Shown here in pieces: positions 1 to 5,341 of a stretch of DNA of 5,341 nucleotides. Made by a program: the position numbers and the translations under genes. Origin of the DNA: Deltaproteobacteria bacterium (GTDB taxonomy: Bacteria; Desulfobacterota; JADFXK01); NCBI GenBank assembly GCA_015233285.1, contig JADFYA010000265.1:1-5341 (forward strand). The letters run 5' to 3'. The stretch's first letter is position 1. Each line of letters begins with the position of its first letter. The notes beneath the pieces are model-generated. The model did no database searches. It was not told where the DNA came from and was given only the letters and a program-made list of their open reading frames with translations.

Positions 1-37
1 ACAAATTTATGGCGTCATTCCAGGTGGTCCACTTCCC

Positions 38-66
38 TGTCATTTCGAGCGAAGCGAGAAATCTTA
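38..66. repeat. Dispersed palindromic repeat with GCGAAGC core
   Basis: This short imperfect palindrome lies 59 bases past the ligase stop codon. The arms are ATTTC (42-46) and GAAAT (58-62). Inside them a symmetrical GA/GA step (47-48 and 56-57) flanks GC-GAA-GC (49-55). The 7-mer GCGAAGC is known to form an unusually stable single-stranded DNA mini-hairpin, and tandem G-A pairs between C and G are also stable, so the element should fold tightly. From memory, near-identical sequences starting TGTCATT and ending GAAATCTT occur as scattered intergenic repeats in many unrelated bacterial genomes. Only one copy is present here, so repetitiveness cannot be shown from this window. It could act as a weak transcript end or as a REP-like mobile element. 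Confidence 0.6.
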
Positions 67-93
67 ACGTCGCACCCTTAATTCAACAACATT

Positions 94-107
94 GGGGTTC
101 TATCCCC
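94..107 (-). other. Small G/C hairpin downstream of the ligase gene
   Basis: GGGG (94-97) and CCCC (104-107) enclose a six-base loop, 18 bases beyond the ligase stop on the transcribed strand. A U-run does not follow directly (the leftward transcript continues AAUGUUGUUG), so this is not a proper intrinsic terminator. Together with the palindrome at 38-66 it may contribute to 3' end formation, but that is inference. Confidence 0.25.
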
Positions 108-124
108 GGCTGCCCGGTTCCGAC

Positions 125-1654
125 TTAATCGACCTGCTTCCGGGAGCCTTCCGTCAGTTTGCAGCGCATTATTTTCCCGGCGGCCGTGCGGGGCAGGCAG
201 GAAACAAACTCGACAGATTTCGGCTTCTTATATCCGGCAATCCGTCCCCGGAGGAAAGTGAGCAGCTCTTCGTCATTGACTTTCCAACCCGGCTTTAGCA
301 CCACGACCGCCCGCCCGACTTCCCCCCAGCGTTCATCCGGCACGCCGTAGACGGCAACATCTTCTACAGCCTCGTGTTCCAAGATGGCCTTTTCCACTTC
401 AGCCGGGTAGATATTCTCTCCGCCGCTGATGATCATATTTTTCTTGCGGTCCACAATGTAAATATAGCCGTCCTCGTCCTGGGTGGCCAAATCGCCGGTG
501 TGCAGCCATCCATCCTTGATGGTTTCGGCCGTCATTTCCGGGCTGTTCCAATATTCGGTCATAATAATTGGCCCGCCGACCAGAATCTCGCCGGTCTCTC
601 CCGGCTGAATGGCTTGGCCTTGCTCGTTTTCGATCTTCACCCGGCCGTGGAACACCGGATGTCCCACCGACCCGATCTTGCGAATGGCGTCTTCCCGGGG
701 CAGCCAGGTGACGGTAGAAGTCTCGGTTTGCCCGAAGATCTGGCCGATAGTGATCCCTCTCTGATGAAATTCCGTGATTAGACCTGGGGAGACCCTTTCT
801 CCGCCGGTATAGCACACCTTGAGAGAGGACAGATCATAGGCAGACATATCGCAATCAGCTAAAAAAAACTTATATATAGTTGATGCTGCTTCAAACACCG
901 TGACCCGGTTGGTCTCCAGGGCCTCCAGGGCCGGTTCGGGCCGGAACCGCTCCTGTAGAATCACCGTCCCACCTTTATACAGCACCGGTGCGGCCTGGAC
1001 CAGCAATCCCCCGGAGTGGAACAACGGCCTGGTCACCAGGATGACGTCGGACGGGGTTAAGGCATAATAGATATCCGAATTGAGCACGTTGAAAAACGTC
1101 TTCCTCTGAGACATGACCGCCCCTTTGGGCTGGCCGGTGGTTCCGGATGTGTACATGATGATGTGGGCGTCCTCCTGGTCGACTCCCGCGGCCGATGGTC
1201 TAAACCCCGGCGTGGACCGGGCTAACCCGGCTTCGTAGTCTTCGGCCCAGGTGGGCGGTCTCTCGCCCAGGCTGATGAAGTGCCTGATCTGACTCGTTCC
1301 TTGATCCTGCACTTCGGCCACCAGGGGCTTGAACCTGGATTCAAACAGCATGATTTCGGATTGACTATCTTGCAAGATGTGACTAACCTCGGGAGCGACC
1401 AGACGCCAGTTAATCGGCACCAGAATCGCCCCCAGCTTGGATAAAGCGAAAAATATTTCCAAGTATTGCGGATTATTATATAGAAGCACGGCCACCCGCC
1501 CACCCTTCTTCACCCCCAGGGCATCGAAGAATCTGGCCGCGGCATTGATTCGTTCGGAAAATTTCCGATAGGTCAGTACCATTTCATTAAACACGACAGC
1601 CGTCTTATCAGGAAATATGGCCGCCCATTGATCCATCCAGTCTCCGACGAGCAT
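125..1654 (-). CDS. Class I (AMP-forming) acyl-CoA ligase, probably fatty-acyl-CoA synthetase
   Basis: This is a 509-residue member of the ANL adenylating superfamily. It activates a carboxylic acid with ATP to acyl-AMP and then transfers the acyl group to CoA. Residues are numbered from the ATG at 1654. The phosphate-binding loop YTSGTTGQPKG is at 168-178, the acyl-site PLFHSGG at 210-216, and the adenine and Mg motif FGQTETS at 307-313 (Glu311). The hinge region HTGD is at 385-388 with DRKKN at 402-406, SGGENIYPAEVE is at 410-421, and the C-terminal catalytic lysine lies in PRTAAGKIMR (Lys494). Both the large N-terminal and small C-terminal domains are complete, and the length is normal for FadD-type ligases. 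There is no signal peptide, so it is expected in the cytoplasm. The frame also allows a TTG start at 1696, but the ATG at 1654 has a good ribosome site and starts directly before the usual N-terminal block. It is divergent from plsB, 740 bases away. The acyl substrate (long, medium or aromatic) cannot be read from the sequence. Confidence 0.93.
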   Translation of the reverse strand: MLVGDWMDQWAAIFPDKTAVVFNEMVLTYRKFSERINAAARFFDALGVKKGGRVAVLLYNNPQYLEIFFALSKLGAILVPINWRLVAPEVSHILQDSQSEIMLFESRFKPLVAEVQDQGTSQIRHFISLGERPPTWAEDYEAGLARSTPGFRPSAAGVDQEDAHIIMYTSGTTGQPKGAVMSQRKTFFNVLNSDIYYALTPSDVILVTRPLFHSGGLLVQAAPVLYKGGTVILQERFRPEPALEALETNRVTVFEAASTIYKFFLADCDMSAYDLSSLKVCYTGGERVSPGLITEFHQRGITIGQIFGQTETSTVTWLPREDAIRKIGSVGHPVFHGRVKIENEQGQAIQPGETGEILVGGPIIMTEYWNSPEMTAETIKDGWLHTGDLATQDEDGYIYIVDRKKNMIISGGENIYPAEVEKAILEHEAVEDVAVYGVPDERWGEVGRAVVVLKPGWKVNDEELLTFLRGRIAGYKKPKSVEFVSCLPRTAAGKIMRCKLTEGSRKQVD

Positions 1655-1657
1655 AAC

Positions 1658-1664
1658 CCTCACC
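1658..1664 (-). promoter_or_regulatory. Ribosome binding site of the acyl-CoA ligase gene
   Basis: The leftward strand reads GGTGAGG, then GTT, then ATG at 1654. The GGTGA core matches the anti-Shine-Dalgarno complement with five bases to the start codon. This decides the start in favour of the ATG rather than the TTG 42 bases upstream at 1696, which has no such site. Confidence 0.6.
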
Positions 1665-1698
1665 CCATTGCCTGATCTTCTGTTCCAGGCAGGCAAAT

Positions 1699-1714
1699 GA
1701 ATATTTAATTATTC
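1699..1714. promoter_or_regulatory. Possible operator, inverted repeat GAATA-N6-TATTC
   Basis: A perfect five-base inverted repeat, GAATA (1699-1703) and TATTC (1710-1714), surrounds an AT-rich hexamer. It covers the candidate -10 element of the ligase promoter, a common position for a repressor site. Bacterial fatty-acid degradation genes are often controlled by TetR- or GntR-type FadR proteins that bind AT-rich palindromes, but this short repeat cannot be assigned to any of them and could be chance. Confidence 0.25.
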
Positions 1715-1731
1715 TTAACCGCACCAAACAA
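1703..1731 (-). promoter_or_regulatory. Candidate sigma70-type promoter of the ligase gene
   Basis: On the leftward strand a -35-like TTGTTT (1731-1726) and a -10-like TTAAAT (1708-1703) are separated by exactly 17 bases, within an AT-rich patch 49 bases before the ATG. The matches to consensus are 3 of 6 and 4 of 6, so the sites are weak and the call rests mainly on spacing and position. Confidence 0.35.
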
Positions 1732-2228
1732 CCGCCTCAGCGGAATTCCTTTCCGATGAACTTCAGTAACGGCTCCGGACCCGTCTTCCCGAAAGAGCCA
1801 TAATCCACACCGGGAGTCGGGAAAACCCGAAGATTAAATCCAGTGTTTATGCTGCCACCATATTAATGAGAACCAGACATCGGCTCGTCTTCCTGTTGTT
1901 GCCGTCATCTTAGGCTATTGATGTCTCTTCCCGTCAGTCTCCGTTGCCTCCCCTCCCCCAGGATGCGAAGGCAATTTGAGAGCCGCCCTACGAAACGGCT
2001 TCTCGACGGAAATCACGGACAGAACTCTACACTACCGTCAACACGATGGTCAAGAACAAACCGGGCGAATTGTCGTCACGGCCATAATCCAGTCGGCTCG
2101 AATCGTCTTATAAGGCAAGAAGACCGTCGGAATTTACTCAAAAGAGACCCCTCGTTTTGACCTCTACATGCTTGAGCGCCTTGTCCATCGCCTGCAAACG
2201 TTTGCCCTGCTTTTTCGCTGTGTATATC
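1715..2228. other. Divergent intergenic stretch without a recognised gene
   Basis: About 500 bases between the two genes show no convincing coding region. Frames of 80 and 81 codons (1918-2160 on +, 2138-2383 on -) translate to basic, low-complexity sequences with no motif I know and no good ribosome site. A five-base-pair hairpin, TCGGG-AAAA-CCCGA, sits at 1817-1830 without a T-run. From about 1960 the rightward frame that starts GGA TGC GAA has only two stops before plsB, which may mark a decayed gene. Confidence 0.5.
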
Positions 2229-2257
2229 TTGACAAGAGGGATGCTTGATTTTATGGA
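2229..2257 (+). promoter_or_regulatory. Candidate sigma70-type promoter of plsB
   Basis: A perfect -35 hexamer TTGACA (2229-2234) is followed after 17 bases by TATGGA (2252-2257), which matches the -10 consensus only in its first three bases. Transcription would start near 2264 and give a plsB leader of about 130 bases. The perfect -35 and ideal spacing favour it; the poor -10 counts against it. Confidence 0.35.
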
Positions 2258-2383
2258 TTTTTGGACATTCCGGGCGTCCAATATTTGCCGAACATTCAGA
2301 AACCGGAAAAGCTGTTTAAGCCCAGGATGCGACTTCACGCAAAATTGACGCACCTGGTGACTTTGAACAACCTTTGGAGCCAC

Positions 2384-2387
2384 AGGA
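2384..2387 (+). promoter_or_regulatory. Ribosome binding site of plsB
   Basis: AGGA lies seven bases before the ATG at 2395. An in-frame TAA at 2389-2391 means that no start further upstream is possible in this frame. Confidence 0.5.
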
Positions 2388-2394
2388 CTAAGCT

Positions 2395-5028
2395 ATGGAG
2401 AAAGAAAATCCACAGGAAGACCGGAACGAAAGCCGAAAAAAGCGGTTGGCGGCTCAGAATTCACCCTACATCCTGGATTCAAAACCCGGATTCCTATTTG
2501 GCAGCTTGTTGTACCGGCTATTCGGCCGGGTGAAATATCAGCCGGCGATCCGAGATAAACTGCGTCAGGCCGGACGTGACGGAACAGTAGTTTACATAAT
2601 TAAATATCGTAGTAGTTTTGATTACTTACTATACTACCTGCGGTTTCTTCGAGACCGCATCCCCTACCCTAAGATCGCCTTTGACTTAAACATGATCTAC
2701 TGGTTGCCCCTCCGTCGGGTTTGGCGGATTGCCCGTTCTTACCTGAGACAGATGTTCCGGTTGGAACCACGTCAAGACCCTGGTACTCCTGAATTCTTTA
2801 AAGAAGAGATAAAACGGGGGACGACCGCCCTGCTTTTTCTAGTGGACGAGAAGGGCTTTTCTCAGAGATTCGTTCATTCCCGGGAACATCCGCTGGTCAC
2901 CCTGTTACAGGCCCAGCAAGAGATGGATCGGCCGATCTTTCTAGTTCCGTTGACCTTCTTGTATGAATTAAAGTTTGATAAATCCGGCACCTCGGCTGAA
3001 GGTCCGGATACCCGGTACAAAGATGACGTCGGCGTTTTTACTAAAATGTTTTTATTTTTTCGCTATTATTCCAGAACCTCCATCGATGCCGGCCAGTTCA
3101 TTAACCTCAAGGATCGGTTGCCTTCTGATCTGACCCCCGTCTCCCTGAGATCAACCAGCCTGAAACTAAGCGAAGAATTGCTTCAATACATAGACCGGCA
3201 ACGGCGCATAACCTTGGGGCCGGTGCTTAAGTCTCGTCAGGAGATTCGTGAAATAGTCTTGGATCATCCTGACATGCAAGACGAATTAAAAGGATATGCC
3301 GATCAAGAGGGCAAGCCGATTGAATTGATCAGGAGGAAGGCAAAAGGTTATTTCGACGAAATTGCAGGGAACTACAACATCACTTACGTAAATGTTTGGG
3401 ACCACATCCTCAGTTTTGTGTTTACCCGCATCTTTGACCGGGTCCAGGTGGATACCGCCGGATTGGTCCGGGTCCGGGAGGCGGCCCGCCGCGGGACACT
3501 GGTTTATATCCCTTGCCATCGAAGTCACATCGATTATCTTCTCCTGTCCTATGTCCTGCTGCATCACAGTATGCATCCCCCAAGAATCGCCGCGGGAAAA
3601 AACCTGTCTTTCTGGCCGATGGGTTATGTTTTTCGGAACTCGGGAGCTTTTTTTATCCGGCGGACCTTCAAAAAACAATATCTCTACTCCAGAGTTTTTT
3701 CGAGGTACTTGCAGACTCTACTTGAGTATGGTTATCCGGTGGAATTTTTTATCGAAGGAGGCCGGAGTCGCAGCGGCAAAATGATCATACCCAAACTCGG
3801 GCTTCTGTCTATTGCCCTGGACACGGCCCTATCCGGAAAATGCGAAGACCTGATTTTTGTCCCGGCCCATATCGGATACGACCACATTATGGAAGAACAG
3901 TATTATCTTAGGGAGTTGGGAGGCGCTGAGAAAAAAGATGAGACATTTCTGCAAATGATTCAGGCCCATAAATTCCTTCGGCGCAGGTATGGAACGGTCT
4001 ATCTTCATTTTGCCGAACCCATTTCGGCTCGGGACTATCTGGCCGGGTTCGACAAAGAGCTGCTCGAAGACAAAGACACCCGACGCCAAGTTTTTATGAA
4101 TTTTTCTCATAAGTTAATCCACGCCATCAACAGCGTCACCGAAGTGACACCCTACACCCTCGTCGCGGCAGTCCTGTTAGCCTTACCTCATCGGGGGTTT
4201 ACAGCTTCCGAAATCGTTGAGGCGGCTCACCCGTATGTTGAATACCTGGCTCTCATCGGTGCGCCGATGATGGATTCCATCCGGGACCTGGACACATGCG
4301 TCACGCGGACATTAAGTGATATGGAGGAGCGGCGCATCATCGATCGAGTCGCCGATGAAGACCTGGACGAAGAAACCTTCTTCACCCTGGAAGATGACAA
4401 ACGTCTGTCCCTCGAATACTATAAAAACAGCATCATTCACCATTTCGTTCCGGCGGCCTTCGCGGCCACGGCCTTGCTGTCTCCCGGCCGGACCACCCGG
4501 ATGACCTCCCAATTCTTGGACGCAGTGGCCTTCCTCAGGGACATCCTGCAACTGGAATTCATCATCGAAGAACGCGGCTACTCCCCCGAGCACCTGTCCT
4601 TGATAACCGATTTTTTTGAGCGTCAGGGATTAATTGAACGCTACGACAATGGAGCCCACCCCGGCCTGGCCGTCACCCAAAGCGGGCTCAGAAATCTTCC
4701 TTTATGGGCAAACCTGACCACCAGTTTCATGGAGTCCTACTGGATTGTGCTCTATTCCTTTCGGGCGATGAAAGATAAATCGTTTACCCGGAAGCAACTG
4801 GTTAATAAAATAAAGTCCATCGGCATTAAATTGCATCGCCGGGGGCAAATCCGCTGCTCCAGCGCCTTGTCTCCCCTGTCATTTCAAAATGCCCTAAATC
4901 GATTTCATCAACAAGGGATTATCTTTATCGACTCGTCATCCGGCGAGGATATCTATACCCTGGCTCCGGACAATACTGTCTGGCCGGAGATGGCCAACCG
5001 GCTTAGATCGTTCCTGTCCGTCACCTGA
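2395..5028 (+). CDS. plsB: Glycerol-3-phosphate 1-O-acyltransferase PlsB
   Basis: PlsB acylates glycerol-3-phosphate at position 1 using acyl-CoA or acyl-ACP to make lysophosphatidic acid, the first committed step of phospholipid synthesis, at the inner face of the cytoplasmic membrane. The catalytic acyltransferase domain carries all four family motifs: HRSHID (His375, Asp380), GAFFIRRTFK (417-426), FFIEGGRSRSGK (451-462) and IFVPAHIGYDHIME (487-500). These closely match Escherichia coli PlsB as I recall it. The helical C-terminal part is also conserved, for example YYKNSI at 675-680. At 877 residues it is longer than the roughly 807 of E. coli; part of the excess is a charged N-terminal tail (1-20). 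Residues 57-190 look like a second, degenerate acyltransferase unit in which the catalytic His is Tyr71 and the EGGRSR motif is absent, as in other PlsB proteins. The frame is uninterrupted. The neighbour is a divergent acyl-CoA ligase, a plausible supplier of acyl-CoA. Confidence 0.96.
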   Translation: MEKENPQEDRNESRKKRLAAQNSPYILDSKPGFLFGSLLYRLFGRVKYQPAIRDKLRQAGRDGTVVYIIKYRSSFDYLLYYLRFLRDRIPYPKIAFDLNMIYWLPLRRVWRIARSYLRQMFRLEPRQDPGTPEFFKEEIKRGTTALLFLVDEKGFSQRFVHSREHPLVTLLQAQQEMDRPIFLVPLTFLYELKFDKSGTSAEGPDTRYKDDVGVFTKMFLFFRYYSRTSIDAGQFINLKDRLPSDLTPVSLRSTSLKLSEELLQYIDRQRRITLGPVLKSRQEIREIVLDHPDMQDELKGYADQEGKPIELIRRKAKGYFDEIAGNYNITYVNVWDHILSFVFTRIFDRVQVDTAGLVRVREAARRGTLVYIPCHRSHIDYLLLSYVLLHHSMHPPRIAAGKNLSFWPMGYVFRNSGAFFIRRTFKKQYLYSRVFSRYLQTLLEYGYPVEFFIEGGRSRSGKMIIPKLGLLSIALDTALSGKCEDLIFVPAHIGYDHIMEEQYYLRELGGAEKKDETFLQMIQAHKFLRRRYGTVYLHFAEPISARDYLAGFDKELLEDKDTRRQVFMNFSHKLIHAINSVTEVTPYTLVAAVLLALPHRGFTASEIVEAAHPYVEYLALIGAPMMDSIRDLDTCVTRTLSDMEERRIIDRVADEDLDEETFFTLEDDKRLSLEYYKNSIIHHFVPAAFAATALLSPGRTTRMTSQFLDAVAFLRDILQLEFIIEERGYSPEHLSLITDFFERQGLIERYDNGAHPGLAVTQSGLRNLPLWANLTTSFMESYWIVLYSFRAMKDKSFTRKQLVNKIKSIGIKLHRRGQIRCSSALSPLSFQNALNRFHQQGIIFIDSSSGEDIYTLAPDNTVWPEMANRLRSFLSVT

Positions 5029-5064
5029 AAATCGCCCGCAGGCAGCCATCAACAGTCATCTTTT

Positions 5065-5099
5065 AAAAAAACAGGAGGTTAGCATAGCCACGCCGCCTG
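5065..5099 (-). terminator. Rho-independent terminator for a leftward transcript
   Basis: On the leftward strand the stem CAGGCGG pairs with CCTCCTG (5099-5093 with 5078-5072, one mismatch) and is followed directly by seven T residues (5071-5065). An inner stem, TGGC-TAT-GCTA, closes with one G-U pair on this strand but would be an A-C mismatch on the other, so the structure suits leftward RNA. Rightward reading puts the A-run before the hairpin and no T-run after it. It therefore marks the end of a gene or RNA that enters from the right and converges on plsB. Confidence 0.6.
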
Positions 5100-5116
5100 A
5101 TTGTCGGTTGGGCCGA

Positions 5117-5137
5117 GACAGCTAACTATGAGTTGTC
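5117..5137 (+). other. Small hairpin downstream of plsB
   Basis: GACAGCT (5117-5123) pairs with AGTTGTC (5131-5137) in seven base pairs, one of them G-U, around a seven-base loop. The G-U pair forms in rightward RNA. The bases that follow (ATTGCATTTGCG) are only moderately T-rich, so it is at best a weak 3' stem for the plsB transcript. Confidence 0.25.
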
Positions 5138-5148
5138 ATTGCATTTGC

Positions 5149-5162
5149 GACCAGTGACCAGT
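5149..5162. repeat. Tandem 7-mer, GACCAGT twice
   Basis: GACCAGT is repeated directly at 5149-5155 and 5156-5162, and the next two bases (GA) begin a third copy that is not continued. Two units are too few to infer a function. Confidence 0.5.
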
Positions 5163-5167
5163 GAGGG

Positions 5168-5192
5168 CCGCCATCCGAAATTTGGATTGCGG
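5168..5192. promoter_or_regulatory. Inverted repeat upstream of a promoter, possible regulator site
   Basis: CCGC-C-ATCC (5168-5176) mirrors GGAT-T-GCGG (5184-5192) around GAAATTT. Eight of nine arm positions pair. It ends seven bases before the TTGACA of the promoter at 5200-5228, a position typical of an activator site, and could also be read as a hairpin. No T-run follows on either strand, so a terminator is unlikely. No regulator family can be named from the sequence. Confidence 0.4.
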
Positions 5193-5199
5193 TTATCTC

Positions 5200-5228
5200 T
5201 TGACATGCAGAACCAAAACGGATATAAG
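5200..5228 (+). promoter_or_regulatory. Near-consensus sigma70-type promoter pointing rightward
   Basis: TTGACA (5200-5205, 6 of 6) is separated by 17 bases from TATAAG (5223-5228, 5 of 6). This is the best promoter-like sequence in the window. A transcript would start near 5235 and leave the window at the right edge. No start codon with a ribosome site follows before the edge, so either the leader is long or the product is not a protein. Confidence 0.55.
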
Positions 5229-5240
5229 GATCAAGTCGTG

Positions 5241-5275
5241 GGTTACAGTTTCAAGTTTGCACCTAACACGTAACC
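5241..5275 (+). repeat. Inverted repeat GGTTAC / GTAACC
   Basis: Perfect six-base arms (5241-5246 and 5270-5275) are separated by 23 bases, just after the expected start of the rightward transcript. It may be a leader hairpin or a protein site; the long loop makes chance plausible. Confidence 0.3.
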
Positions 5276-5283
5276 TGGATCGC

Positions 5284-5306
5284 CATGTCTTAGGTCGTCT
5301 GACATG
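5284..5306 (+). repeat. Inverted repeat CATGTC / GACATG
   Basis: Perfect six-base arms (5284-5289 and 5301-5306) enclose 11 bases and are followed by CATGCTTTT. The same hexamer, GACATG, also occurs at 5202-5207, overlapping the -35 element of the promoter upstream. Confidence 0.3.
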
Positions 5307-5341
5307 CATGCTTTTGAATTTGTGCCGTTCATTTGAACCAT

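Larger units (their letters stand above)
5029..5341. other. Right-end intergenic region, no recognised gene, several signals
   Basis: No coding region can be supported in these 313 bases. Two leftward frames are open to the window edge: one stops at 5243-5245 (32 codons, starting with an ATG exactly at the edge) and the other at 5193-5195 (48 codons). Neither translation is recognisable, and open stretches this short are expected by chance. I see no obvious rho-independent terminator for plsB itself; the small hairpin at 5117-5137 has no T-run behind it. The terminator, promoter and inverted repeats in this region are listed separately. Confidence 0.5.

Noticed and set aside
92..815. Open frames on + (92-298, 159-350, 374-781) and a second - frame (399-815)
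   Set aside because: They lie inside the ligase gene in other frames, and their translations show no domain; the ligase frame has all ANL motifs.
1655..1696. Extension of the ligase to a TTG start at 1696
   Set aside because: It adds 14 residues with no family similarity and lacks a ribosome site, while the ATG at 1654 has GGTGAGG in front.
1817..1830. TCGGG-AAAA-CCCGA hairpin in the intergenic region
   Set aside because: No T-run on either side and no gene ending nearby, so not a terminator; five pairs are expected by chance in this length.
1918..2160. 80-codon frame on +
   Set aside because: Arg- and Ser-rich translation without a known motif, no ribosome site, and no neighbour context.
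2138..2383. 81-codon frame on - starting with GTG, divergent to plsB
   Set aside because: Basic protein with no recognised motif; its start lies 12 bases from the plsB ATG and overlaps the plsB ribosome site. Kept only as a possibility for a translated search.
2605..2630. Loss of the HX4D histidine in the first acyltransferase-like unit read as a damaging mutation
   Set aside because: The true catalytic motif is intact at residues 375-380, and the equivalent N-terminal position is also not His in E. coli PlsB as I recall it.
3286..4593. Open frames antisense to or out of frame with plsB
   Set aside because: Shadows of a strongly conserved coding sequence.
5241..5275. tRNA, or an integron attC site suggested by ACCTAAC at 5261-5267
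   Set aside because: No cloverleaf arms or T-loop consensus, and no matching GTTRRRY core at a suitable distance; no integrase in the window.
1..5341. CRISPR array, transposase, integrase, phage or toxin-antitoxin genes
   Set aside because: No spaced direct repeats and no such proteins in any frame; the window looks like ordinary chromosomal housekeeping sequence.

Overview
The window holds two complete genes of lipid metabolism in divergent orientation: a class I acyl-CoA ligase read leftward (1654 to 125) and a glycerol-3-phosphate acyltransferase, PlsB, read rightward (2395 to 5028). Three non-coding stretches surround them. Both proteins look intact, with all the catalytic motifs of their families. 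The GC content is moderate. A bacterial PlsB of 877 residues, an AMP-forming acyl-CoA ligase beside it, and a dispersed GCGAAGC-centred repeat together fit a Gram-negative proteobacterium or Desulfobacterota (former Deltaproteobacteria) chromosome. This placement is an inference; there is no rRNA or other marker gene in the window.

Layout: 1-124 is intergenic and carries a palindromic repeat (38-66) just past the ligase stop codon. 125-1654 (-) is the ligase. 1655-2394 is a 740-base divergent intergenic region with candidate promoters for both genes and no convincing gene; one frame towards plsB has few stops and may be a relic. 2395-5028 (+) is plsB. 5029-5341 is 313 bases with no recognisable gene but with several signals: a rho-independent terminator facing left, a tandem 7-mer, an inverted repeat, a near-consensus sigma70-type promoter pointing out of the window, and two further inverted repeats.

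How the genes may work together: the ligase activates a free carboxylic acid, probably a fatty acid, to acyl-CoA. PlsB transfers acyl groups from acyl-CoA or acyl-ACP to position 1 of glycerol-3-phosphate, the first step of phospholipid synthesis. The pair could channel exogenous fatty acids into membrane lipid, but divergent adjacency alone does not prove a shared pathway. I found no phage, CRISPR, transposase, toxin-antitoxin or tRNA signature and no clear new system. The points most worth a second look are the repeat, the signal-rich right end and the degenerate acyltransferase copy inside PlsB.
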